Shown: piece by piece, positions 1 to 8,116 of the stretch
Numbering within the stretch: position 1 is the first letter of the stretch
Layout: the number at the start of each line of letters is the position of its first letter
Assembly: GCA_964459445.1 (NCBI GenBank)
Contig: CAYWMP010000002.1
Span: forward strand, 1 to 64,000
Length of the DNA: 64,000 bases
Reading direction: 5' to 3'
Source of the DNA: CAYWMP01 sp964459445
GTDB taxonomy: Bacteria > Desulfobacterota > DSM-4660 > Desulfatiglandales > HGW-15
The notes under the pieces: model-generated
Told to the model about the DNA's origin: nothing
Database searches by the model: none
Seen by the model: only the letters and a program-made list of their open reading frames with translations
Program-made: the position numbers and the translations under genes

Positions 1-366
1 GCTAGGGCGGGATCTCACGAGTGGTGTTGCCTTCGATCGCTCCTCTCTGCGGCGTATTGATCCATACGCCTCTTTTGTCGCTCCTCGGCGCCTAACATCT
101 CATACCTTGCTGTTGATCAGGGATAGTGCATCATCAACTGATTGCGTTAAAAAATCCTGAGTTAGATGGTTTATTTGGGAAAAGGGCGTGTTTGACTTTG
201 AGACGGTGGTCCCATAGAATCAATTGTTAAAGATTAGTACCAGTTTAGCCCTTTGAAATTGTTGATTTAGTGCAGGCTCGGGGAACAAAATGGAATGGCT
301 TAAGGCAAAGGGCGTATGGCATAGGGAAGGCCGCAGCAAATCCATGGTGAGCAGCCCATTTGAAAA

Positions 367-559
367 TGAGGCCTTTGCAAAATGCTCAATTTTGGTCAAG
401 GTCGACGAGGATTTTAACCCGCCTTACTTCTGGCGGGTTAACCACAGGAATACTGGTAGTATTTTGAGGATTGAAATCCGAGTCTGAAGCAGCTTGTCCC
501 GTCATAGCTTTAGCGAAGACGGAAGATTGGACAAAAGAGGGCGTTTTGCAAAGGTCTCA
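367..559. repeat. MITE-like element, 21-bp terminal inverted repeats
   Basis: The 21 bases at 367-387 and the reverse complement of 539-559 match at 18 of 21 positions (core GACCTTTGCAAAA or its variant GGCCTTTGCAAAA). The ends enclose about 150 bp with no real gene. This is the architecture of a non-autonomous transposable element. Its right end stops 8 bases before the Shine-Dalgarno sequence of the next gene. Target-site duplications are not clear. Confidence 0.5.
414..441. repeat. perfect hairpin, REP-like (copy 1 of 3)
   Basis: The arms TTAACCCGCC and GGCGGGTTAA pair perfectly around an 8-base loop ending in TTCT. Close relatives of this hairpin occur at 24909-24930 and 32357-32378, with the same CCGCC/GGCGG stem and an 8-base loop ending TTCT. 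It lies inside the MITE-like element 367-559. Confidence 0.55.
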
Positions 560-577
560 TGATAATAGGAGGAGATG

Positions 578-1564
578 ATGACGGTATATGAAGAATTGGC
601 GGCGCGGGTCGGGCTTCCACAATCAAAGATCGTCCCCAGGTTGTTTGAAATGCTGGCAGATGAAACAGATTCAAAATTGCTCCTAACCATGCCGGGACAG
701 ACTTCGGATCTGGCAAGCAGGATGGGGCTCGAGACCGGCGAGGTTCAGAAAAGGGTTGATGAGCAGTTTCACAGGGGGCTCGTGTTCCCCTCCTTGAAAA
801 CCGAACCACCCACCTATCGCATGTGCCGGGACATGGTTCAATTTCATGATGCGACCATCCTATGGGAAGAAGCGCCGCGGGAATTTCTTGATCTATGGCA
901 GGAATTCATGGAAACCGAATGGCCTGAAGTCGCCAAGACCATCAGCAAAATGATGCCAAAACCCTTTACACGGGTTATTCCGGTTGATATCTCCGTGGAA
1001 GCCAAGCAGGCTGTTCTTGATTTTGAGAGCGTTCGTGAGGTCGTAACCAATGCGAAGCGGCTGGCGGTTACAAAATGCACCTGTCGGCTGACGGCCCACA
1101 AATGCGATCGTCCCCTTGAGGCATGTATACAGGTCAACAATGCGGCTGCCTATGCCGTCAGCAGGGGCACTGGCCGGGAAATCGATACTCAGGAAGCGTT
1201 GGATATCTTGAAGAATGCCGAGGAAGAGGGTCTTATCCATGTCACGATGAACCGCCATCAAGTGGACCATTTTATCTGCAATTGCTGTCCCTGTTGTTGC
1301 CAGACCATGCCTATCTTGATTAAGGGGGGCGTCCGGGTCATTGATCCAAGCCGATTCAGTGCCGACATCGACAGCGAACTATGCACGGGTTGCGGCACAT
1401 GCCATGAGCGTTGTTATTTCGGGGCCATAAGCTGGGAAGACGGTGAGGGGAGTGTGAGTCTAATAGATGCAGAAAAATGCATGGGATGCGGGCTGTGTGA
1501 AGTAACCTGTCCTGATGATGCCATAGACCTTATTGAAAAACGTGAAGAGAGCTTTGTGCCTTGA
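578..1564 (+). CDS. cysteine-rich 4Fe-4S ferredoxin-type protein
   Basis: A cytoplasmic iron-sulfur protein of about 328 residues, probably an electron carrier or redox partner; its partner is unknown. The N-terminal 100 residues look like a winged-helix-like all-alpha region (an MGLETGEVQKR segment). Two classic 4Fe-4S motifs sit at the C-terminus: CTGCGTCHERC near residue 270 and CMGCGLCEVTCP near 302. Two more cysteine clusters, KCTCR with a nearby KCDRPLEAC (about 168-186) and ICNCCPCCC (about 234-242), could bind further clusters or another metal. Two ATGs (575 and 578) overlap the end of AGGAGGAG; 578 gives the better spacing. It stands alone on the plus strand after a MITE-like element. 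I am confident of Fe-S binding but not of the role. Confidence 0.8.
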   Translation: MTVYEELAARVGLPQSKIVPRLFEMLADETDSKLLLTMPGQTSDLASRMGLETGEVQKRVDEQFHRGLVFPSLKTEPPTYRMCRDMVQFHDATILWEEAPREFLDLWQEFMETEWPEVAKTISKMMPKPFTRVIPVDISVEAKQAVLDFESVREVVTNAKRLAVTKCTCRLTAHKCDRPLEACIQVNNAAAYAVSRGTGREIDTQEALDILKNAEEEGLIHVTMNRHQVDHFICNCCPCCCQTMPILIKGGVRVIDPSRFSADIDSELCTGCGTCHERCYFGAISWEDGEGSVSLIDAEKCMGCGLCEVTCPDDAIDLIEKREESFVP

Positions 1565-1948
1565 TGGGATTCGATCTTCTCGCCCGCGCCCCTTCGATCT
1601 TGCGCAGGGACCGCTAGAGCACGCTGAGGACTCAGAGAACTGGAACCGGGATACTTGCTCTCTGGACGCAGATGACGCAGAAAAACGCAGAAAAATACGT
1701 TGTATGATCGCTTCAGGACTTCCCGCAATGCGGGAATCCCGATGTTAAGACATCGGGATGAGGTGTGAAACGGCATTGTGAAGAAGAGAACAAGAATTAT
1801 CGTTATCTTCTTCACAATGGCGTTCCACACTCTTCCTGGTAGCGATCTCTTATCATGGAAATCCGTGTTAATCAGCGTCCCTTTTTTCTTTGGGGGCTCT
1901 GTGAACTCTGTGAGAGATGCTTTTCATAGATCAATGAGAAATCAACAC
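1565..1948. other. intergenic region with formulaic repeats
   Basis: This holds CGCAGA/CTCAGAG-type formulaic sequence (about 1620-1700), a three-hairpin element (1720-1830), and a second formulaic stretch (about 1855-1925, 'gaaatccgtgttaatcagcg'). An open frame from 1778 continues into the solute-binding protein gene, but it starts inside a hairpin arm and encodes no signal peptide at its own start, so I take the gene to begin at 1949. Confidence 0.55.
1720..1830. repeat. three consecutive hairpins (REP/MITE-like element)
   Basis: There are three tandem stem-loops: TTCCCGCA/TGCGGGAA (1720-1736), TCCCGATGT/ACATCGGGA (1737-1758), and a long imperfect one whose 25-base arms at 1763-1787 and 1806-1830 match at 23 positions around an 18-base loop. 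The compact order of palindromes suggests a mobile repeat rather than a simple terminator, although it could stop transcription from the upstream gene. Confidence 0.6.
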
Positions 1949-3694
1949 ATGAAAAGATTTGTGTTTCTGTTTACCTTTATCATTTTGTTAATCGGAACGT
2001 CTCCCATAGCCCTCTCAGGCGTCAAGAACCCCGACACCTTCATTTTTGCCAACTATGGGACCGTTCGGACATTGGACCCGGCGGTGTGCTATGATGCCAC
2101 GGGTTCACAGCGTATATGGAACATCTATGAAACCCTCCTTTTCTTTGATGGTTCGAGCACCGACAAATTCATTCCCGTATTAGCCACTCATGTCCCATCT
2201 CTTGAAAACAATGGCATTTCCCCGGATGGCAAAACCTATACCTTTCGCATCCGCAAAGGCATTACCTTTCACGAAGGCGGTACACTGACCCCGAAGGATG
2301 TGGCCTATTCCCTGAAACGGGCCATGATCGTCGATCCGGACGGCGGTCCCATGTGGATGCTTCTTGAAGCCCTTACCGGCGAGGGATCGACTCGGGATCA
2401 AAATGGAGAAATTATCCATGGGATATTTGAAAGGATCGACAGGGCGATTGAAGCCAACGGAGAGGGCGTGATTTTTCATCTCCCAAAGCCGTTTCCACCT
2501 CTGTTGAGCGTGCTCGCTTACTCCGCTTCGTCGGTCCTTGATAAAGACTGGGCCATATCCAAGGGATGCTGGGATGGAAGAATGGAGAATGCTGCCGGGT
2601 ACAATAATCCGGCTCCTGGCCATGAGCCGCTCCAAAAGATCACAAACGGCACCGGTCCCTTTCGAATGAAATCCTGGGAACCATCCAATCAGTTCATCTT
2701 TGAACGCTTTGAGGGCTATTGGGGCAGAAAACCGGCCCTAAAGATTGCCATTTTCAAATACGTGAAGGAGTGGAGTACCCGAAAGTTGATGCTCCAGAAC
2801 GGAGACGCGGATCGCGTCACCGTGGATCTTCTATATTTGTCTGAAGTAAAGGCCATGAAAGGACTGACGATCTATGAAGCGCCGCAGTTGTCCTTATCCG
2901 GCGCCCTGTTTTGCCAGAAAGTGGATCCTAGGGGGAACCCCAATATCGGCAGCGGAAATCTGGACGGGAAGGGCATCCCACCTGATTTTTTTTCCGATAT
3001 AAATGTTCGCAAGGCCTTTCTCCATGCCATGGATCGAGAGACCTATAGGGAAGATGTCTTCAACGGTTTGGTGATCATGCCGACAAGCCCCAACATCGAG
3101 GGCCTTCCCTATCATAAAGAGGTTCCTATTTATGAATTCGATCTAGAGAAATCAAAGGCATTCCTGAAAAAGGCCTGGAATGGGAAAATATGGGAGAGGG
3201 GCTTTAAAATGATCATCGCCCACAATACCGGTAATGAGATGCGGGAAGCCGCGGCCCTGATGCTTGCAGAAAACATCATGTCCTTGAATCCCAGGTTTCG
3301 GATAGAAGTCCGAAATGTCGAATGGAAGGACTATCTGGTCAAGTATCGGAACTACAGGTATCCAATCTTTATCACGGGCTGGATTGCCGATTATGCAGAC
3401 CCCCACAACTTCCTTTACCCCTTCATGCATTCAAAGGGAGTTTACGGAAGATATATCGCCTATCGAAACGAAGTCGTGGATAAACTTTGTGAGGCCGGCA
3501 TTGCAACGGTCGAAACCCGGAAACGCAAACAGATCTACGAAAGACTCCAGGACCTTTGGTACGAGGAAGCGCTTGGGATATTATTGTATCAGCAAATCAA
3601 TGTACGGGCTTATCGGGACTACGTGCACGGCTTCGTTCCCAACCCCCTCCTTCCAGATGCATGGGAAGACCTGAAGGCCCTGAGCAAGTATTAG
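1949..3694 (+). CDS. ABC transporter solute-binding protein, family 5 (DppA/OppA-type)
   Basis: A periplasmic binding protein of 581 residues for a peptide, nickel or similar small ligand. The start at ATG 1949 is chosen because it gives a clean signal peptide (MKRFVFLF, a hydrophobic core, then ALSG near residue 24). The mature part shows the family 5 pattern: RTLDPAVCYD near the start, FRIRKGITFHEG, PKDVAYSLKRA, then NGTGPFRMKSW and a C-terminal Y-R-D-Y-V-H-G-F-V-P segment. No permease or ATPase gene adjoins it, so it is an orphan binding protein that either uses a transporter elsewhere or serves as a chemoreceptor ligand binder (a chemoreceptor gene lies 430 bp downstream on the other strand). 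Its stop overlaps the stop of the convergent small gene. The ligand cannot be read from sequence. Confidence 0.85.
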   Translation: MKRFVFLFTFIILLIGTSPIALSGVKNPDTFIFANYGTVRTLDPAVCYDATGSQRIWNIYETLLFFDGSSTDKFIPVLATHVPSLENNGISPDGKTYTFRIRKGITFHEGGTLTPKDVAYSLKRAMIVDPDGGPMWMLLEALTGEGSTRDQNGEIIHGIFERIDRAIEANGEGVIFHLPKPFPPLLSVLAYSASSVLDKDWAISKGCWDGRMENAAGYNNPAPGHEPLQKITNGTGPFRMKSWEPSNQFIFERFEGYWGRKPALKIAIFKYVKEWSTRKLMLQNGDADRVTVDLLYLSEVKAMKGLTIYEAPQLSLSGALFCQKVDPRGNPNIGSGNLDGKGIPPDFFSDINVRKAFLHAMDRETYREDVFNGLVIMPTSPNIEGLPYHKEVPIYEFDLEKSKAFLKKAWNGKIWERGFKMIIAHNTGNEMREAAALMLAENIMSLNPRFRIEVRNVEWKDYLVKYRNYRYPIFITGWIADYADPHNFLYPFMHSKGVYGRYIAYRNEVVDKLCEAGIATVETRKRKQIYERLQDLWYEEALGILLYQQINVRAYRDYVHGFVPNPLLPDAWEDLKALSKY

Positions 3695-3918
3695 AGCGTT
3701 CCTGTTTTATTTGACGAATTCTCCGTCGAGGTTTCTTTTTCAGAAAAACCCCGCCACATCTTTTTCATCATCTCTCCACAATCAAAAGAATTTTTTCCAC
3801 CGCCGCAGTATTTACGCATCATTTGCGACATCTGTTCGAAATCACAACAGGAAGACATGAAATCATCCTTTTTTGTTTCTTCTTTGCTATGCGAATCATT
3901 GTGTTTTGGGTCGGTCAT
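3691..3918 (-). CDS. small cysteine- and methionine-rich protein, unknown function
   Basis: A 75-residue soluble protein with a charged, low-complexity N-terminus (about 20 residues of K, E, D, H, S) followed by MSSCCDFEQMSQMMRKYC and FDCGEMMKKMW. The spaced Cys (CC, C, C) and many Met residues suggest metal binding, but this is inference. It has a strong ribosome-binding site (GAAAGGAGATG, about 6 bases before the ATG), which argues that it is a real gene. It converges on the solute-binding protein gene and overlaps it by 4 bases. I do not recognise the family with certainty. Confidence 0.6.
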   Translation of the reverse strand: MTDPKHNDSHSKEETKKDDFMSSCCDFEQMSQMMRKYCGGGKNSFDCGEMMKKMWRGFSEKETSTENSSNKTGTL

Positions 3919-4047
3919 GATACATCTCCTTTCTAGGGTTTGGGCGTCTTAAAGTTTTCATCTAGAGAGACGGATAGGAAATGGAAAAGGTTACAGGTGT
4001 CAATGCGGCTGTTCTCCATTTTATCCAACACTTTGCCTTAGAAATAA

Positions 4048-4080
4048 AAAAGGCAGGGTCACATAGATACCCTGCCTTTT
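4048..4080. terminator. rho-independent terminator, bidirectional
   Basis: A perfect 12-bp stem (AAAAGGCAGGGT / ACCCTGCCTTTT) with a 9-base loop and T-runs on both strands. It lies 40 bases past the chemoreceptor stop on the minus strand and downstream of nothing obvious on the plus strand, so it most likely ends the chemoreceptor transcript. Confidence 0.85.
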
Positions 4081-4119
4081 CTGCAATTATTTGAATGAGG
4101 ACTTGGCCGAATCCCCCTC

Positions 4120-5889
4120 CTATGCCTCTTCCACCGAATCCAATACCTCTGTAATATCGACTTCCTCAGTGGTAGGCGTTTCCTCTGCACCGCCGGTATC
4201 CCCTGTTTTGAATTGGCGGACTATCTGGGATAGAGAGCCGGCGAGGTCATTCAGAGACAGGGCACTGTCGTTCAACTGGACGCTGCTATTATCCATTTCG
4301 TTGGCTGCTTGACTGACTACCGCGATTTCGTTTGTGATTTCCCCAGCAACGGATGTACTCTGGGCCACATTTTGGTTGACCTCCTGGATGCTATTCGAGG
4401 CCTGAGCAAGATTAGAGGCGATCTCTTCCGTGGTCACGGATTGTTCCTCTACGGCCGTCGCAATGGTCGACACGATTTCGTTCACATTACCGATGACCTC
4501 TGAGATCTGTTTGATCTCAACAACGGTATCACCGGTCGAAGACTGAATGCCATCGATTTTGCCCTTGATCTCTTGGGTGGCCTCGGCTGTCTGTCGGGCC
4601 AGCTCTTTTATCTCATTTGCAACAACGGCAAATCCCTTGCCGGCATCACCTGCCCTGGCGGCCTCTATTGTGGCATTGAGGGCCAGGAGATTGGTTTGTT
4701 CCGAGATCTCCGTGATCACTTCAGTGACCTTGCTAATTTCATTGGCATCCGCACCAAGCCTATCGATCTTCTCAGAAGCCGTATGGGCGCTTGACGCCGC
4801 ATTTTGTGCTATGCGGCGCGCCTTTTCAGAGTTTGATGCGATCTCTTTGACTGTCGCCATCATTTCTTCGGCGGCCGCGGCCACCGTATTCACATTGGTT
4901 GCGGCCTGTTCACTTACAGCTGCTACGTTGTTCATATTAGAGCTCATTTCCTGGGCAGCAGTGGCCACATTGCTTGATTTCGAGGCTGAGTCCCCAGAGT
5001 TCTGAGAAAACTGTTGAGAAATGACGATGAGTTCATTAGATGCACTACTCAGACTGCGCGAATTGGAGCCAATATCTTTGACAAAGCCGTCGAGTTTTGA
5101 AAGGAAGGTATTGAACCATTTGGCCATCTCTCCCAATTCATCACTTGATGAGTCATCGAGCGTCTTTGTCAGGTCGCCTTCGCCCTCTGCTATGTCCTGC
5201 AATCCTGATACAGCCTGGTTTATGGGTTTGGTAATGCCTCTGTTGACAACCCAGTTCAGGAAAAAACCAAAGAACAGACCGAGACCCGTAATGCCGAACA
5301 AGACGACGATAGTCATTTTATAGGCTTCTCCAGCGTCGCGGTGAGCTTGGCCTGCGAGATTGAGATTAATCTCGGTGAGCCGGTCAATATATTTCCGCAT
5401 CTCTTCGAATTTTTCCTTGGCCTGTCCCAATGTCAGGTCCACGGCCTCGCTACGGCCTTGCCTTGTATCAGCCTTGCGACCTTCAACGATCCGCCCGCTG
5501 ACCGATTTCCATTCTTCTTTCGCCTTTTCGTATTTTGATATTAACGCCTTTTCCTCTTTCCCCTTTGCAATAGCCTTGTATTTCTCCCACCTTTCCTCGG
5601 ACTGCTTTAAATTTTCTTCATAGTTTTCAACCAGTTTTTTGAAAACTTCGGACTTTGCATTGGCAAATATCATAGAGCGTTCCGAAACGAGCAACTGCTG
5701 GAGATCCCGGTCTGCCTGGAGTAGATAGTCGATACTAGGCAGGTTGATTTCGAAGATCTCATTTAAATCATTATTTATAAAAGTGACGCTCCTGTAACCG
5801 GCAAAACCGATGAATGCCATGAATAAAACCATGATCAAGAAGGTGAGAATCAATTTTTTCCCGATTTTCATGTTTTTAAAGAATCTCAT
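4120..5889 (-). CDS. methyl-accepting chemotaxis protein
   Basis: A 589-residue inner-membrane chemoreceptor. Order of parts: cytoplasmic KIGKK start, TM1 (about 14-32), a periplasmic four-helix-bundle sensor (about 35-190, coiled-coil rich, [16 protein letters not shown]), TM2 (about 192-212), HAMP (about 213-268, [12 protein letters not shown] and [11 protein letters not shown]), then the long signalling coiled coil. The conserved hairpin tip [21 protein letters not shown], with the following [15 protein letters not shown], is intact, so it should couple to CheW/CheA. The C-terminus is acidic ([16 protein letters not shown]) and has no NWETF-like CheR tether. No che genes are nearby. A remnant of another sensor domain lies 69 bp upstream. 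The ligand is unknown. Confidence 0.95.
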   Translation of the reverse strand: MRFFKNMKIGKKLILTFLIMVLFMAFIGFAGYRSVTFINNDLNEIFEINLPSIDYLLQADRDLQQLLVSERSMIFANAKSEVFKKLVENYEENLKQSEERWEKYKAIAKGKEEKALISKYEKAKEEWKSVSGRIVEGRKADTRQGRSEAVDLTLGQAKEKFEEMRKYIDRLTEINLNLAGQAHRDAGEAYKMTIVVLFGITGLGLFFGFFLNWVVNRGITKPINQAVSGLQDIAEGEGDLTKTLDDSSSDELGEMAKWFNTFLSKLDGFVKDIGSNSRSLSSASNELIVISQQFSQNSGDSASKSSNVATAAQEMSSNMNNVAAVSEQAATNVNTVAAAAEEMMATVKEIASNSEKARRIAQNAASSAHTASEKIDRLGADANEISKVTEVITEISEQTNLLALNATIEAARAGDAGKGFAVVANEIKELARQTAEATQEIKGKIDGIQSSTGDTVVEIKQISEVIGNVNEIVSTIATAVEEQSVTTEEIASNLAQASNSIQEVNQNVAQSTSVAGEITNEIAVVSQAANEMDNSSVQLNDSALSLNDLAGSLSQIVRQFKTGDTGGAEETPTTEEVDITEVLDSVEEA

Positions 5890-6249
5890 GTCGTATTTAC
5901 CCTTTCACTCTAGAGGTTTAGCAAGAAGGAGGGTTCATAAGAAAATCTCTTCGCATCTTATTCTATTTTGTCCACATTGAGACCGACAGTGATGGCCCCA
6001 GTAACTTTGTCGTCATCTTTAAGCGGTAGATAAATATGCAATAATTAGGCCTAGGTGCTTATCTCATATTTAATAAAATGAGGGATTGGTCGGTGGGAAA
6101 TAAAGTGGGGGTGAAAATTCAAATGATCATTTTTTGGGCCGGATATGTCCACACCCGTGCATGGATGTTCGAAGAGCAAGTGATGAGGGACTAGAATAGG
6201 TCACAGTGCCTTGCTAGAAGGCGAATGCTGACAATATATTTTTATGGAT
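5890..6249. other. intergenic region with sensor-domain remnant
   Basis: Apart from the short Cache-like coding remnant at 5958-6044 (separate entry) I see no gene. The 5' leader of the chemoreceptor must lie at its left end; no clear promoter was found. Confidence 0.5.
5958..6044 (-). pseudogene. remnant of a receptor/sensor periplasmic domain
   Basis: A stop-to-stop stretch of about 28 codons reads LPLKDDDKVTGAITVGLNVD, the style of a Cache/PilJ-like or DUF3365-type sensor domain C-terminus. It has no start codon or ribosome-binding site and is bounded by stops. It sits on the same strand as, and just upstream of, the chemoreceptor, so it may be debris from an older receptor gene or a lost segment. 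The assignment rests on short similarity by eye. Confidence 0.35.
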
Positions 6250-6990
6250 TTACCGGACATTGTGTTTGATCTCTTTCTCGAATAACGAGTCAGGGAGCCC
6301 AGTGTTTATCCGGTAGTCGGAGAATTCGATGGTCATTTTTCCTTCTTTTGGTTGGGACTCTTCCGAGCCATCCTTCTCATCATTGGGGAGTCGATGGTGG
6401 GTTGGAAATCCCTTGAAATCGGCCATGTCTATCTTTGCATTGATTCTGATAGGCAACCAATATTTTTCGTGGAACAGGTTATATTCAAAGTCAATGTTTA
6501 CGGTTGGACCTCGCAAAGACAACGTGTGCACCCTCCTGGGAATCCATCTCTCAGAATCGATCCAAAGGGTCAATTTCCTGACCTTTATCTCTTCCTTTCT
6601 AGGAACCAACTCTATGATATAGGCTTCAGTTTCCCCCAGAGTCTCTTTTCCCAGAAGGGACATATAGAAGTTTTCTCCGCTGAATCGATTCAGGTTGAGG
6701 AATACCACCTCTTTTGGAAGCATCGCAAATCCATTTGATTTCATTCGGATTTTGTCGGGTTGCTTGAAATAGATTTCCACGTTCATGGGCGGTACCCGCA
6801 CCTTTTCCATGTCAATCTCGGCGTGGATTTTGACGGCGTAGTCCCTGATTTCTGAGAACGTGGAGCGAACGCGATCAAGAATATCATTGGCCGTGAGGTC
6901 AGAACCAAGTGCAGGCCAATCTGCGCTCCCAGCCAAAAGCAGGAGCAGGATGAATGACAAATAGGGTGAGGATTGAAATCTGCGTTTCAC
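6250..6990 (-). CDS. LolA-like outer-membrane lipoprotein-sorting protein
   Basis: A 246-residue exported protein with a signal peptide (MKRRFQ, a hydrophobic run LSFILLLLLAG, cleavage near ALGS, residue 30). The mature part fits the LolA/LolB-like beta fold: an N-terminal helix SDLTANDILDRVRSTFSEIRDY, then strands including VEIYFKQPDKIRMKS (the typical 'PxKxR' start of LolA-like proteins), VRKLTLWIDSERWIPRRV, and a C-terminal FSDYRINTGLPDSLFE. It overlaps the upstream ABC-2 permease by 4 bases (ATGA), so the two are co-translated, suggesting that it works with this exporter in lipid or lipoprotein handling at the envelope. The exact cargo is not known. Confidence 0.7.
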   Translation of the reverse strand: MKRRFQSSPYLSFILLLLLAGSADWPALGSDLTANDILDRVRSTFSEIRDYAVKIHAEIDMEKVRVPPMNVEIYFKQPDKIRMKSNGFAMLPKEVVFLNLNRFSGENFYMSLLGKETLGETEAYIIELVPRKEEIKVRKLTLWIDSERWIPRRVHTLSLRGPTVNIDFEYNLFHEKYWLPIRINAKIDMADFKGFPTHHRLPNDEKDGSEESQPKEGKMTIEFSDYRINTGLPDSLFEKEIKHNVR

Positions 6991-7850
6991 GATAGGATGT
7001 CTCTCCTATTAAAGATATAGAAAGCGATACCTAGGAACAAGGCTGTGTATCCCAAAAGGTATGCAATCGAAAGACCTATTTCTATTGATGGTAGGCGGTA
7101 TAAAAAGGCTTTTCCCCACACCTTGGTGTAGGTTGTAAAGAGAAAGGGACGAATTTTTTCAAAAAGGGAAATGGGTGTCTCAGAGATGATAAACGACACA
7201 ATCACGATGGCCATGGTTCCCAGTATGGGACCGATGGCGTTGTCCACCATGACAGACAGCAGGATTGCCAAGGAGGCAACAACGCCCATGGCGATCATAG
7301 CGAGGGGGTAAGCGATTAAAAACCTCAATAGGGCCTGTTCCAGTGATAGGATGAGGAGTCCTTCCCCTCTTACCAGAAGATCGCCAATCCCGAACATGAT
7401 GATCCCTAAACCAAGGCTCAAAGCAGCCAAGAACGCCACAAGCAGGAAAGTATAGATAAAGGTAACGGCCACCTTGGCAGCTAGTATCCTGGATCTTGAC
7501 GGCGGTCTGGTCAAGACCATCCTTAGGGTTCCTGAAGATGCTTCCCCAGCCACCTGGTCCCCGGCGACCAGCGCAATGAACAGGGGAATATGGACCAAGA
7601 GTGAGAACATCGCCATTTGAGAGACAAAGAGACCGTTCAATAAATTCCCGGAGATGAGGAAAGTCTCCTCCAGAGTCTGATAACCCTGCGAGTTCTTCAG
7701 AAACCCACCCTCATCCAGCTTGACGCCGATAAAGATTAAGGGCAGAACGACCCCGGTCGCGATAAAGCCTATATAGGTTCTCAGTTTAGAGAATGTCTTG
7801 GTCCATTCGATCCGGATTAACCTAATCACGGCTATTCTCCAAGGTAACAA
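6987..7850 (-). CDS. ABC-2 type transporter permease
   Basis: A 287-residue inner-membrane protein with about six hydrophobic segments (near residues 22-40, 65-95, 125-160, 185-205, 210-235 and 260-280). It has the ABC-2 layout: a basic N-terminus (RLIRIEWTKTFSKLRTY), then GDQVAGEASSGTLRMVLTRPPSRSRILAAK, the hallmark cytoplasmic loop of this family. It pairs with the ATPase encoded upstream (8111-9043) to form an exporter. The 260-bp gap between the two genes is filled by a dispersed repeat element, so they may once have been closer. The 3' end overlaps the LolA-like gene. The substrate is unknown. Confidence 0.85.
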   Translation of the reverse strand: MLPWRIAVIRLIRIEWTKTFSKLRTYIGFIATGVVLPLIFIGVKLDEGGFLKNSQGYQTLEETFLISGNLLNGLFVSQMAMFSLLVHIPLFIALVAGDQVAGEASSGTLRMVLTRPPSRSRILAAKVAVTFIYTFLLVAFLAALSLGLGIIMFGIGDLLVRGEGLLILSLEQALLRFLIAYPLAMIAMGVVASLAILLSVMVDNAIGPILGTMAIVIVSFIISETPISLFEKIRPFLFTTYTKVWGKAFLYRLPSIEIGLSIAYLLGYTALFLGIAFYIFNRRDILS

Positions 7851-7946
7851 CCCAGCAATAATTAGACAGGATAAACATGATTGACGGGATGATTTATTTC
7901 CTAAAGAAAACTTAAAGAACTATCAGGGGCGGCCAACTATCTTATT

Positions 7947-8116
7947 AGATCGTCGAAAAGTTTTATGTGGAAATACTCCACATTGTTTCCGATAAATAAT
8001 ATCGGAATCCCGCTTTTAGCGGGACTTTTTAACGATTCCCGGATCCGTCCCTAGAATGTCTTGTTGATCCTGTTTACCTGCCGAAGCCTTGGCGCAGGTA
8101 GGTTATACTGTCAAAT
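7947..8116. repeat. dispersed ~170-bp palindromic element, copy 1
   Basis: It is homologous in inverted orientation to 24857-25045. The best shared block is 8067-8113 (TTTACCTGCCGAAGCCTTGG and its surroundings), where the two copies differ at only a few bases. It also contains a GC-rich hairpin TCCCGCT-TTT-AGCGGGA (8008-8024) followed by CTTTTT, which is terminator-like on the plus strand. It separates the ATPase and permease genes of one exporter, and its edge (TATTTGACA) supplies the last codon and stop of the ATPase gene. Confidence 0.65.

Larger units (their letters stand above)
1..577. other. intergenic region with MITE-like element
   Basis: I see no convincing gene here. A 65-codon ORF at 290-487 has no ribosome-binding site and runs through repeat DNA. 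The region holds a hairpin at 414-441 and a MITE-like inverted-repeat element at 367-559, described separately. The last 20 bases carry the ribosome-binding site of the next gene. Confidence 0.6.

Noticed and set aside
290..487. 65-codon plus-strand ORF in the first intergenic region
   Set aside because: It has no ribosome-binding site and overlaps a MITE-like element and a hairpin; the product shows no recognisable motif.
1778..1948. Upstream extension of the solute-binding protein frame
   Set aside because: The ATG lies in a hairpin arm, the extension matches repeat and formulaic text, and the signal peptide begins only at 1949.
4547..5005. 152-codon ORF antisense to the chemoreceptor gene
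   Set aside because: Ser/Ala-rich frame caused by the coiled-coil codons of the opposite strand; no start signal.
8008..8030. Plus-strand rho-independent terminator
   Set aside because: The stem and T-run look right, but no plus-strand gene precedes it and the hairpin is part of a dispersed repeat, so I list it within that repeat.
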